From a virus: a stretch of DNA of 52,140 bases. This document shows positions 27,301-35,855 of this stretch, piece after piece; within the stretch, counting starts at the first letter, position 1; each line of letters opens with the position of its first letter. The notes beneath the pieces are model-generated. The model was given only the letters and a program-made list of their open reading frames with translations, made no database searches and was not told the DNA's origin. Location of the stretch: positions 1 through 52,140 of IMG/VR virus record IMGVR_UViG_3300025122_003001. One strand, given 5' to 3'. The translations under genes and the position numbers were made by a program.

Positions 27301-30300
27301 TCCTAATATTGTGGAATAATCTGACCTAGTCCCCGCACTATTGTAGGTACCATTAAGTATTGTATTATAGCTTTGGGTGTTTGCTTCCGAATTACCTGAA
27401 ATAACAATTGAGTTTTGGTATCCATTCAGTATTGTATTATAAGAATTAGTTGGGTTATATGGGTCACTACCATCTATAGAAATAGCCCTACCAACAATTC
27501 TATTAAGAGCACCATTAAATATTTGATTACTTAGAGGCAGATGAGATGTGATATAATTTTGTGTACCATTCCCTATGTGGTTAAACATAGATGTCCTGAG
27601 ACCGCCTTTATTCTCAATAATATTTTGGTCACCATTGATTATGGTTGACCATGATGTTGCCCCAGATTTTATCTGATTCCAAGCGCCTCCGGCTATGAGA
27701 TTACATGTCCATCCACTTATCTGGTTCATATACCCACCACCTATAATATTTAATGAACCATTTGCTTCACCCGCCTGGGTGAATTCTGGTTGTCCTACTA
27801 TTTTATTAAATGCTCCACCACCTATTGTGGATACAGTACCACTAAGAATGTGATTACCTGTACCACCCACAATTGTGTTACCAATATACAGAGATACACC
27901 AGCTTTAGATTGTGGTGCTATCATGTTTGTATATCCTATGGTGCCCGCACTAAGCATATCACCACCACCAAGAATTTGTGACCAATTAGACTTTATTATA
28001 TTTTCATTAGGTCCTCCTGGTACTGTTGGGTGCCACGAGTTAGTTGGTCCAGGAGTTCCTGCTACCCATTTATATGGTGAAACAAAGTTATTACAAGTAT
28101 CCGCTGTAACGGTATCACCAGAATTAGTGTATAAATAAAGAGTACACCCTATAGTGTGTGCAGAAACAACATAGGTATCACCACTCATATATTGTGGTTG
28201 TACTGTTCCGGGAAGTGGTGACCATTTTGCTCTACCTTCTGCATTTACTCCAGCTAAAAATACTGTTGGATTTGCAGAATATGCTGCACTATTAGGAATT
28301 ATTATATTATTCGCTGCACTTCCATGATAATGGAATGGTCTATCACCGTCACTTGTATCTGTCCATACATTTAATCCGTGTGTGTATGTGGTTTGAGAGG
28401 TTCTGGCTGTTATTGCGTTACCCCCTAATATTGCTGCGGATGCTGCTGTATCATATATAGTATTCCCTGTACCACCTAAAATATGTCCACCAGAAGCTAA
28501 AACTGTACTTCCAGAACTACTTAATATGGTAGCAAAGTTACCTTCTAATACATTACGAGCTCCAGATACATGAGAAAGGGTAGTAGCTGACCGTATAACA
28601 TTTATATGTCCATGGACATTATTCCAAGTAGCGTTATGAAGATAATTAATCCACCCATTTACTGTATTACCTGAAGAATTAGATTCAATATTTGACGAGC
28701 CCATAAGGTTGGAGTAGTATCCTGCGTTGTACCCCCCTAATATCATATTACCACTACCAAACAACCTGGAGTAGTTCCCCGACCCAAACATCCAATTGGA
28801 TGTACCGTGTTGATAACCGAATGCTCCAGCATGGTTTTGATTACCCATCCCATAAAGGTAATTGTATTCACCACCTTGGGCATTAAAGTGTGCTATGTTC
28901 AGTGTACCACCTAGAATGACGGTGAAAGGTTGCCAGTTATTATTTATGGCCCCAGAAGATACGTGACCATATACACCACTAGTTTGATTAAATCCTAATA
29001 CTGGTCTTATTGAATTGATTCCAGCACCAATCATATAAGGTCCCATACTAGAACAAGTATCTGCCGTCAATGTTGTCCCAGAATTAGTTATACCAAACCA
29101 AGTACAACCACTTGTATAAGCGGTTAGAACATACACATCAGAACCACCACTATAATTTGTTATCCCACTTGGGATTAGATTTGCTAAATTTTTCCATTTT
29201 GCATGGCCGTCATCATCATGAGAAACTAAAACCCTACCAAGTCCTTGGTCTGCATTTATACCGTGATACTGTAACCAATTACCGTTTGGTGTGTTTCCAG
29301 CTACATCAGAATTAACATTTAACCCTCTTAGATAAGTTGTTTGAGCTGATATAGCATTTAACTCTGAAGCTCCTATAATTGCGGATGATATTGCTGTTTT
29401 TTCGATAGTATTTCCACTACCACCAACAATAACAACATCAGAATTTTCATGTATTTTATTAGACGCACCACCTACTATAGAAGAATTTATACTACCATCT
29501 AAATAGTTACTACTACCACCTACTATTGCACTATAGGTAGAAGCTGTCATCGTATTATTAGTACCCGCTATAATTGCATTTCTAGTGCCACCACTTATTA
29601 GATTAACTCCTCCAGCACCTATAAAACTCCCAGTAGAATATTTAATTTTATTAGTAGTACCACCTACTATAATTGACTGTTGGCCACCAGACATCACATT
29701 AGTAATACCACCTAACATACCACCATATGCACTACCGTGTAAAAACTGGTTACTACCACCAACAATAGAACTATAATATGCTCGGTTTGCACTATCTCCT
29801 ATTATCTTCGAACTAGTGGAACCAATAATACTAGTATATCCATCACCTGATATGGTATTAAGTATACCACCAACTATGGCATTATACTGATGACCATCAC
29901 CAGCTACTATTTTATTTTGTTTCCCAGCGAATATACCTGATGAGGTAAACCCACTTTCTATAATATTACTATTACCTGCTGCTATTACATTATCTTCTGT
30001 GTTTGCTCCTGACATAATGATGTTATGTCTACCACCCCCAATAACACTATAATTAGCATTAGACTGATTGGCTCCTAGTTTTGGTTCTATGGATTGTGGT
30101 GCCTTACCATAACGATAGGGCCCAAAATCTTCACACGTATTCGCACTAAATGTTTGTAATCCTGTAGCCGCAGAATAAACTAAGAATGTTGTACATCCTG
30201 TTGTGTACCCACTAACTAAAAATGTTGTTCCTGTTAAATTGACAGGAATAATATTGTTTCCTCTTTTTACACTATTAGTGGTACTATCCCAAATTAAATT

Positions 30301-30807
30301 ATAATTACCACCAATTGCGACATCCCTAACCATTAAATCTCCAGCGATATCTAAAGTAGCCGCTGGGAGTAATTTTCTGATACCTACAGTACCACCACTT
30401 GTTATTACTAATTGGTAGTCTGAAGCAAAAGTAGTTCCGGTAGCTATTGTATATGTGTTGTAACTTCCTGTCCCATTATGATAGTCTACTCCTGCTGCCC
30501 ATATTGCATTCCCAATACCTATTGTGCCTTTTCTATGTACTAAATAGGAATCTGTCTCATCTCTCGTTTGGAAGTTAAGTATCGCATTACCACCATCAGA
30601 TACTATAGCTGCTTCTGAAGAGCTGCTCTGCCTAAATAATTCTAAATCCCAGTCTGGAGTACTGGTACCCATACCAATATCACCACCACTTCTAACTATT
30701 AAATCAGCTATTCCAGTACCAGAATGTACTACACTAAATCCAGTGTATGAATTATTATCTCCTTGTCCCCAAACCCTTAAAGACCCATATAAATCGTTAA
30801 TTCCCAT
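24343..30807 (-). CDS. Giant modular adhesin / tail fibre protein
   Basis: This 2154-residue protein is built of beta-solenoid repeats. It opens with a GMGTSTPDWDLELF segment of the type found in phage fibres. Then come three long modules, each starting with a paired-Cys segment (SGYTTGCTTF...SANTC near 202, AYTSGCTWF...TADTC near 566, AHTIGCTLY...TADTC near 886). Each is followed by dozens of YadA-head-like turns (IVGG..N.I). Residues about 1270-2060 are mixed beta repeats (TISGTTNISGDTTIDGVLRL). The C-terminal 85 residues (YVTDQLAVGLAEIIYVTHNL onwards) match the end of the upstream protein. No S74 chaperone domain is seen. Role: long trimeric receptor-binding fibre, inferred. Its stop overlaps that of the convergent clpC-like gene. 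Confidence 0.85.
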   Translation of the reverse strand: MGINDLYGSLRVWGQGDNNSYTGFSVVHSGTGIADLIVRSGGDIGMGTSTPDWDLELFRQSSSSEAAIVSDGGNAILNFQTRDETDSYLVHRKGTIGIGNAIWAAGVDYHNGTGSYNTYTIATGTTFASDYQLVITSGGTVGIRKLLPAATLDIAGDLMVRDVAIGGNYNLIWDSTTNSVKRGNNIIPVNLTGTTFLVSGYTTGCTTFLVYSAATGLQTFSANTCEDFGPYRYGKAPQSIEPKLGANQSNANYSVIGGGRHNIIMSGANTEDNVIAAGNSNIIESGFTSSGIFAGKQNKIVAGDGHQYNAIVGGILNTISGDGYTSIIGSTSSKIIGDSANRAYYSSIVGGSNQFLHGSAYGGMLGGITNVMSGGQQSIIVGGTTNKIKYSTGSFIGAGGVNLISGGTRNAIIAGTNNTMTASTYSAIVGGSSNYLDGSINSSIVGGASNKIHENSDVVIVGGSGNTIEKTAISSAIIGASELNAISAQTTYLRGLNVNSDVAGNTPNGNWLQYHGINADQGLGRVLVSHDDDGHAKWKNLANLIPSGITNYSGGSDVYVLTAYTSGCTWFGITNSGTTLTADTCSSMGPYMIGAGINSIRPVLGFNQTSGVYGHVSSGAINNNWQPFTVILGGTLNIAHFNAQGGEYNYLYGMGNQNHAGAFGYQHGTSNWMFGSGNYSRLFGSGNMILGGYNAGYYSNLMGSSNIESNSSGNTVNGWINYLHNATWNNVHGHINVIRSATTLSHVSGARNVLEGNFATILSSSGSTVLASGGHILGGTGNTIYDTAASAAILGGNAITARTSQTTYTHGLNVWTDTSDGDRPFHYHGSAANNIIIPNSAAYSANPTVFLAGVNAEGRAKWSPLPGTVQPQYMSGDTYVVSAHTIGCTLYLYTNSGDTVTADTCNNFVSPYKWVAGTPGPTNSWHPTVPGGPNENIIKSNWSQILGGGDMLSAGTIGYTNMIAPQSKAGVSLYIGNTIVGGTGNHILSGTVSTIGGGAFNKIVGQPEFTQAGEANGSLNIIGGGYMNQISGWTCNLIAGGAWNQIKSGATSWSTIINGDQNIIENKGGLRTSMFNHIGNGTQNYITSHLPLSNQIFNGALNRIVGRAISIDGSDPYNPTNSYNTILNGYQNSIVISGNSEANTQSYNTILNGTYNSAGTRSDYSTILGGQFNWVNADGSAILAGLRHHVNANTAAVLAGYNHHMAPTAVNSSILAGQDIYAYSADTSYTNLFNIQSAMTSTTITQFLVRELDPEQPGGFGAIKVRELKSLGGPIPQFTGGLITGDTQFEGVVSACTLVTSNVTACSTGADVDIPISIVLASPVQATSTLALGTYDNTFSPSATVSIEGSGSLPAISAASNNDVVAYFLGRGTGSASLILQNDSYTNPDGEGGYYLYSKGNLKVTSEALTLGHTSYSPLGIFTGSSTNQTLSVSGDSVMVGKKSSFNAWDSNQDFSSKFTINNTSTTQDSLRIYDDTVLTSRFSNSSDGYEVAFGVNPTEKYNALFTVDVDEAGPANGRIALFNQNYDSGTKLELGQSLGEAASGKTYIIQSGNTSIFGQRPTSNPTRENTEFEALNISAIAVKAGNRLPYDIVNAESSGSTHLGVGTMNPTKPLTVIGQISGTSEMYLDGALWSPRIYGYCNSGNTYNKDITQLTAVTINDVVQIGGGKNNDSWPELLVRGNGNAPEVEIRVDEDAVGTVSGYMALSLTHYSGTSNTQPIHEWRVIHAGNSQNQFQIRDATGKVDVFESETLNQGVYAGSGQSSTTGLLYVSTGGTFAVGGGYGRGSFDNWSDRGGMLIAGWSDTPNYDALHIVNSGDTSLLRMRNSGDLGIGLKYPDTKLSVSGEVNTQVVSVTGNTTLDGAFSVSGLTSFVGDSRFNEDVTIGGGLIITASTYPGTALFRADDNIVVIWPNKVGIGPVPLTISGTTNISGDTTIDGVLRLNSSLEAGGEDGKIDLIGGMSVSTFLTGDTMSATSVHATNVYTLDGRTTVDSSDGTKTDFGDDTIISEIKGSGVKINSVGNIEAFVTDGKGLHLTNAYITGSTIYSANTSGNGVIAIPAPSKTFTSGTTMMGISRKYVTDQLAVGLAEIIYVTHNLNSRDVLVSAIGTNSDIGSTNIILGDASVTINIMNYDTIKVTGVAEITDLRIVVMTI

Positions 30808-30808
30808 A

Positions 30809-33800
30809 TTATCCTATTATTACAGTTTTTATGTTGTCCTTATTCATAGTAAGTTCTACAGTGAGAGTATTTAATGTGCCGTATTGAATAGTTGCATCAA
30901 CTCTTTGACTTGTGGCGGTATCCCAAATATTCACTACTACATCTTGTGTGTCTAAATTATGTGTTATTGTTTCAGCTACATTTGCCGTATAATTTCTTGT
31001 GTCTACATATTTCTGTGGTACGTTCCATGCAAACACTGTGGTTGCTGATATTGTTCCAGCTGTTAAACCGCACATATATGTGGTATTAGATTGGTCTGCT
31101 GTTAAATCGTTACAACCTATAATTGCTGATGAAGTCGCTGTAGCATTTATAGTATTTCCGGTTCCACCAACTATATGCCCAAAATTACCATTTACCGTAT
31201 TACCTGAACCACCTAATATGCTTCCGTATATAGATGTGACCTCATGTTTTTGTCCGTTAAGAATTGTAGAATATTCGTGTGCTGTAATTAGTTGGTTGTC
31301 TCTACCGTTACCTATTAAACCAAAGTTACCATTAGAATCAGCAGTTATTGTATTACCTGAACCACCTAGAATAACGTCATACCCTGTACCCTGAACATAA
31401 TTTGTATGGCCCCCTAGAATTGATTTGAATCCAATATCAATTGTGTCCACGGAATTGTCCTGGGATATACTATTACTATGACCACCAACTATCAAACTAT
31501 TACTAACACTCCTTATGTCGTTATAATAGCCACCACCTATAAAATTATATTCACCCTCACCACTAATTAGATTAGAATCTCCACCAACTATAGAACTAAT
31601 CTTTGTTCTTCCTGTAGTTGCACCATCTTGTTGTGTTATTTTATTATTTGTACCTCCTCCTATAAATGAACTGGTGGCCCCTGAAATATAATTTTCAGTT
31701 CCTCCAACTATTCCTGATGTAACGCCAGAAATAACCATATTCTGGTGACCCGCACCAATAAACACTCCTGATGTAGAACCAATGTCTACCATAGGACTAT
31801 TAATTAAATTATGTTGACCAGCAACAATTACTGAAGTATTAGATTCACCACTTATTGCGTTATGCCTTCCACCTAATATACTAACTGTGTTCGCTGAAAT
31901 TAATTGATTATGATGTCCGTTAAGGATTGTACTATTAGTAGTACCTGAGATTATTCTATGTAGTGACCCATTACCGATTAGATTATACCCTCCACTTGTT
32001 CCTGGGGTTACAGCATCAACATTACCAGTTATCCTATTTTCTTTACCGTTTATGATTGTACTCCATTGAGCACCATCTTCTAAATAATTGGCGTCACCAT
32101 TTAAAATAGTACCACCACGAACTGAAGCATTATGTCCACTATAACCATTTAAAATAGTTCTGTGGTAATTACCTGTTGAGGTGTTTACAATTTTATTTTC
32201 TTGTCCATTACCTATAAAGTCATGTATTCCTTCAATATCATTACTAATACCATTAACAACTGAACCAAACGTACCTGGAGCTCTATTAAATAAACCTCCT
32301 TGTACCGTAGAGAAATCCCCTACTGTAGTATTTGTACCTAAAACTGGTTTTATTGAATTTGTACCCGCTCCATATTGATAAGGCCCGAGATTAGAACATG
32401 TGTTTGCAGTTAAGACTGCTCCTTGACATAAGGTACCACCTGTTAGAGTCATATATACGGTACACCCACTTGTATAAGCAGATGCCATATAACAACCACC
32501 AGAAACGTTAGTTATACCACTAGGTATAAATGGTAAACTTACCCATTTAGCGTGACCGTCATTAGAATTGGACATTAAAAATTTACCATAACCTGGTGAA
32601 GCATAATTACCATGATACCTAAATGGTCTATGTTCGGTATTAACAACACCCCCTAATGCTTGGGTTATGTCTGTATGGGCGTCTAATCCTCTTGTGTATG
32701 TTGTTTCAGAAGAATAAGCTATTAATCCTACACCCGCTGAAATAGTAGATGCACTAGCTGTAGGTGATATAGTATTCGCACTTGCATTTAGTATAACACC
32801 ATATATAGCATTAACATTATTATTATACCCCGCGAGAATACTTCCGTATGTTGTTTGTACTTTATTATTGTCACCACCAACAATTGATGCTGATTGTCCA
32901 CTTATAGCGTTATACCAACCACCTAATATAGAAGAAAACCCTCTAGTATTAAATGGGAGGTCGTCCTTAATTGCATCTGTCGACCCACTGGTAATCGTAT
33001 TAGAATAACCACCACCTATAAAGGAATGTGTTATATCTTGTATTTTATTTTCGGTTCCCCCCATTATAGAGGATTGTGATGCACCACTTATAAGGTTTTG
33101 TGTACCAGCACCAATTAAATTACTGACTCTATCTTCTCCGATAGGATTATCGAACGCTCCCGCATCCACATTTCCTATTCTATTTTCTTTACCACCTAAA
33201 ATTACAGAAGTAGCCGCAGAAGCTATTAAATTATCTTTTCCGTTAAGAATTACACTATGATAAGACGATGTACGAGCAAAATCATATCTGTGACTTCCCT
33301 CAATAGTATTACCTGAACCACCCCCTATAGAAGCATTGGTGTTACTTGGGGATATAGTGTTAGATTCTCCTCCAGCAATATTAGAATATATAGCCTTCGC
33401 GTCATTACTACCTAAACGTGGTCTAATCGCTGTATAGTCTGGTGCATTTTCATTAAACACATAAGGTGTTTCACCAGATAAGTTTAAGTTCCATTGTACA
33501 CCATCACTTCTATGTATATTAATGATGGTCGGGTGTCCACCTAAGTCGGTAGCCCATGTTGCACTATCTACATATAAGTCAGTAAATACTGTAGCTGAAG
33601 ATGACACAGTACCCCACATTAATTGATTACTACACCCACCTGTTTGAGCTGCTGGTGGAGCTAATACTAGTGTTTGGCCAGTAGTTGCTGGACCATACAT
33701 TGGGAATGTATACCCTGAAGCGGCTTTTTGGAATTTTATACCACAATCACCACAAGGTGTTATAGTAGCCGCTGTTAAAGCTGCTTCACAAAATGAAGGA

Positions 33801-34105
33801 ACCACACTAAGAGTTAAAGTAGCATCAGTGTATGTGTCAACTATTGTTATACCTGACCCCGCCAGTAGACTATAAAAATTTAATGTACCATTATCAGCAG
33901 CGTAAGTTTTACTATGGTAAACCCCAAAACTACCTACTGGCCCAATATTAAGTCCAATGGTATCATTAATTTTTTGATTAAGCATTAAAAGACTGGTGTC
34001 TAGTTCAGCCCAAGTTAGTACTGAACCTTTTGGTATGGTTTGACCAGCTATGGGAGTTGCATTTGCACGAGTGAAAAATTGACTCGGATATGGTGTTAAC
34101 GGCAT
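30809..34105 (-). CDS. Modular adhesin / tail fibre protein, paralogue of the next gene
   Basis: The 1098-residue protein starts MPLTPYPSQFFTRANATP, then TLTWAELD-type sequence (VLTWAELDTSLLMLNQKIND) that is typical of fibre proteins in Bacteroidetes phages and may anchor it. YadA-head-like turns (GGSGNTI, SIVGGDNNKV) fill the remainder, interrupted near residue 547 by a paired-Cys module start (AYTSGCTVYMTLTG...TANTC) like those in the 2154-residue protein. The C-terminal domain (PQKYVDTRNYTANVAETITH to IKTVIIG) is shared with that protein. Only one base separates the two genes, so they form one operon and probably arose by duplication. A TATTTAT motif lies 17 bases upstream. Confidence 0.85.
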   Translation of the reverse strand: MPLTPYPSQFFTRANATPIAGQTIPKGSVLTWAELDTSLLMLNQKINDTIGLNIGPVGSFGVYHSKTYAADNGTLNFYSLLAGSGITIVDTYTDATLTLSVVPSFCEAALTAATITPCGDCGIKFQKAASGYTFPMYGPATTGQTLVLAPPAAQTGGCSNQLMWGTVSSSATVFTDLYVDSATWATDLGGHPTIINIHRSDGVQWNLNLSGETPYVFNENAPDYTAIRPRLGSNDAKAIYSNIAGGESNTISPSNTNASIGGGSGNTIEGSHRYDFARTSSYHSVILNGKDNLIASAATSVILGGKENRIGNVDAGAFDNPIGEDRVSNLIGAGTQNLISGASQSSIMGGTENKIQDITHSFIGGGYSNTITSGSTDAIKDDLPFNTRGFSSILGGWYNAISGQSASIVGGDNNKVQTTYGSILAGYNNNVNAIYGVILNASANTISPTASASTISAGVGLIAYSSETTYTRGLDAHTDITQALGGVVNTEHRPFRYHGNYASPGYGKFLMSNSNDGHAKWVSLPFIPSGITNVSGGCYMASAYTSGCTVYMTLTGGTLCQGAVLTANTCSNLGPYQYGAGTNSIKPVLGTNTTVGDFSTVQGGLFNRAPGTFGSVVNGISNDIEGIHDFIGNGQENKIVNTSTGNYHRTILNGYSGHNASVRGGTILNGDANYLEDGAQWSTIINGKENRITGNVDAVTPGTSGGYNLIGNGSLHRIISGTTNSTILNGHHNQLISANTVSILGGRHNAISGESNTSVIVAGQHNLINSPMVDIGSTSGVFIGAGHQNMVISGVTSGIVGGTENYISGATSSFIGGGTNNKITQQDGATTGRTKISSIVGGDSNLISGEGEYNFIGGGYYNDIRSVSNSLIVGGHSNSISQDNSVDTIDIGFKSILGGHTNYVQGTGYDVILGGSGNTITADSNGNFGLIGNGRDNQLITAHEYSTILNGQKHEVTSIYGSILGGSGNTVNGNFGHIVGGTGNTINATATSSAIIGCNDLTADQSNTTYMCGLTAGTISATTVFAWNVPQKYVDTRNYTANVAETITHNLDTQDVVVNIWDTATSQRVDATIQYGTLNTLTVELTMNKDNIKTVIIG

Positions 34106-34121
34106 AATATATCTTTTAATG

Positions 34122-34128
34122 ATAAATA
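34122..34128 (-). promoter_or_regulatory. Candidate late promoter motif for the adhesin operon
   Basis: TATTTAT on the minus strand in the context GCATATTTATCAT, 17 bases before the first adhesin start codon. Confidence 0.5.
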
Positions 34129-34138
34129 TGCACGATGT

Positions 34139-35032
34139 TTAGAATAAATTAAGGTGGTTTGCGGGTTTTGATTTATATTTGTATTTGTTTTCCCCTAGTA
34201 TGTTAGTGACTTTTTTGCCCAGAGTAAGAGCATTAAATACGTCCTCTATCACTACATACTCATTTTTGGTGTGGTAGTTGTAATATCCTGATGCGAAATT
34301 TAAACAACTGAAGTCGAATTTCTTCTTTAACATCATAGTATCAGTATATGGGTGATTTAACCATTCTGTTATACCGTGTTCTAAAATAATGTCTTTAGTT
34401 TTATTAATAAATTCACTATTTTCTTTAAATAGTTTAACCCCCATTAAGGAAAGACTCATGGTATCATTTTCTGTAGAATCAAATTGTAAGGCATAACCAA
34501 CGTCCTTAAAAAAGTCTTCGTCTGCCTCTTTAGACCCATGACATCCAGTTTCTTCAGCAACTGGTAAAAATATTTTACAAGTATCAAGTTCTCTTAATAG
34601 TTCTAGACATATGAATACGCCTGCTTTATCATCGCCCCCAATACCTGTTGGTTCTCCAGTATCTCTTTCATAAGCTTTTAAAGCTGGTCTATGTTGTCCT
34701 TGTGCGTTTGGTAGTATCTCTTCTTTAACCACCATATCCACCCTTTCATGGACACTATCCAAATGTGCTACAAAACATGGGTAGTATTCAGCTTTACCCT
34801 TAGTTATGTAAATGTTACCTAAGTCGTCTATATCCATAGTATCGAAATCAGTGGTATTATCTACTATATGCTGAATTAACTCTTGTTCCTCCCAAGTTTT
34901 GGTGGGTACCGATAGAATTCCTTTCAATCTGTTTATTTTTTGTATATATTCGTCATATGAATAATCATAATCTATATAGTCATTTCCGATAGTCATTCCA
35001 GTCTTAAGTATGTGTTCTGTAGTTTTACTCAT
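34139..35032 (-). CDS. Di-metal (zinc) peptidase, M20/M28/M42-like
   Basis: The 297-residue protein has the metal-ligand pattern of co-catalytic zinc peptidases: VAHLDSV (88-94) with the first His and catalytic Asp, GIGGDDKAGV (131-140) with the bridging Asp, AEETGCHGS (158-166) with the catalytic and metal Glu, FDSTEND (about 179-185), and the terminal His in YHTKNEY (about 254-260). Together they form a complete active site. Substrate could be peptides or an amide; PepT-type tripeptidases are the nearest in spacing. It has a host-type promoter facing away from the tmRNA promoter and no late motif. Its place beside tmRNA suggests a link to peptide turnover, as inference only. Confidence 0.82.
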   Translation of the reverse strand: MSKTTEHILKTGMTIGNDYIDYDYSYDEYIQKINRLKGILSVPTKTWEEQELIQHIVDNTTDFDTMDIDDLGNIYITKGKAEYYPCFVAHLDSVHERVDMVVKEEILPNAQGQHRPALKAYERDTGEPTGIGGDDKAGVFICLELLRELDTCKIFLPVAEETGCHGSKEADEDFFKDVGYALQFDSTENDTMSLSLMGVKLFKENSEFINKTKDIILEHGITEWLNHPYTDTMMLKKKFDFSCLNFASGYYNYHTKNEYVVIEDVFNALTLGKKVTNILGENKYKYKSKPANHLNLF

Positions 35033-35047
35033 AATATATTTTAAACA

Positions 35048-35079
35048 AAGATACGTATTATTTATCTTAAATACAAATA
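35048..35079 (-). promoter_or_regulatory. Host-type promoter for the peptidase gene
   Basis: On the minus strand TTTG (35076-35079), 20 bases, then TATCTTTG (35048-35055). This fits the Bacteroidetes -33/-7 pattern and sits 16 bases before the start codon. Confidence 0.6.
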
Positions 35080-35101
35080 TAATTAAAATTATACATTATT
35101 G

Positions 35102-35133
35102 TTTTGTCCTTTTATAAAGTTTGTTTATATTTG
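35102..35133 (+). promoter_or_regulatory. Host-type promoter for the tmRNA
   Basis: TTTTG (35102-35106), 19 bases, then TATATTTG (35126-35133), the Bacteroidetes consensus. Position 35140, the mature 5' end of the tmRNA, is 7 bases further on, so little or no 5' trimming would be needed. Confidence 0.75.
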
Positions 35134-35139
35134 TCATAT

Positions 35140-35550
35140 GGGGGTGACTGGAATTGATTGGCATCATTTGGTCAATATCAGCACGTCAAGGCTGAACTAA
35201 CCTTGTAAAACTGGTTCATTTTTTTCTAATCGGCAACGTATTAGATACGATGGCTACTCTTGGACTTGTTCGTGAGGGGTCGTCTGTAGCTGTAGCGTAA
35301 CTAAGTTACGATATAGCTCCGGTTCAATTAGAGTGGATTTAAGATTTGTGGCTTTAATATAGAACCGTCATTCATACAAATCGAACCCGGCACTAACTGT
35401 TCGGCCGGTAAATAATAGAACAGGTGCGATAGCCCCTAAGGTTGTTTATTCTATAAGGGTTGTCAAAGCAAAATGAATAAACTAAACGTGTAGGATAGAT
35501 ATTTTTTGAAGATGAACAAGACGGGGGTTCGATACCCCCCACCTCCACCA
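35140..35550 (+). ncRNA. ssrA: Transfer-messenger RNA (tmRNA)
   Basis: A complete one-piece tmRNA of 411 bases. The 5' end GGGGGTG pairs with CACCTCC at the 3' end, keeping the G:U wobble at the third pair that marks tmRNA for alanylation. The T-arm is GGGGG-TTCGATA-CCCCC and CCA is encoded (35548-35550). The tag frame is read from GGC at 35232, tmRNA position 93 (position 90 in E. coli), preceded by CTAATC. It runs 22 codons to TAA at 35298. The encoded tag is GNVLDTMATLGLVREGSSVA followed by VA. The stop lies in a strong hairpin (35287-35316) corresponding to helix P5. It rescues stalled ribosomes and tags the nascent chain. The exact resume codon is inferred, but the frame is well supported. 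Confidence 0.95.
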
Positions 35551-35580
35551 AACTAAATTTAAATAAATAAAATCTAAAAA

Positions 35581-35850
35581 ATGGCAAAATTAAGAAAATA
35601 CGGAGCAACCAGTAGAAACGAGAGAAGAAAAAACGCTGAATCAAGACAAGGATATTACAATAGTTTAACTCCACAACAAAAACTAGATAGATTGCCGATT
35701 AATGGTGAATCTAAAAAAGAAATTAAAAAATTAACCCATTTAGTTACATTTGGTAGAAAGTTAAATGAGCCCGCAACCCCGTCTAAAACTAAAAAAATGA
35801 AGAATGAAAAACCTTCTAGAAGAGAAAGGTGGGAGTTAAAAAATAAATAA
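35581..35850 (+). CDS. Small basic protein downstream of tmRNA
   Basis: The 89-residue protein is strongly basic: a start MAKLRKYGATSRNERRKNAE, a centre YYNSLTPQQKLDRLP, and a tail PSRRERWELKNK. The SLTPQQKLDRL segment resembles a widespread but uncharacterised class of small phage proteins. The gene starts 31 bases after the tmRNA 3' end with no terminator between, so it is probably transcribed with the tmRNA and released when the tmRNA 3' end is processed. RNA binding is conceivable from its charge, but nothing more can be said. Confidence 0.75.
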   Translation: MAKLRKYGATSRNERRKNAESRQGYYNSLTPQQKLDRLPINGESKKEIKKLTHLVTFGRKLNEPATPSKTKKMKNEKPSRRERWELKNK

Positions 35851-35855
35851 TAGTT

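Noticed and set aside
35393-35674. A 93-residue minus-strand frame across the tmRNA 3' end
   Set aside because: It lies opposite the tmRNA acceptor and the start of the basic-protein gene, and its sequence has no protein-like pattern.
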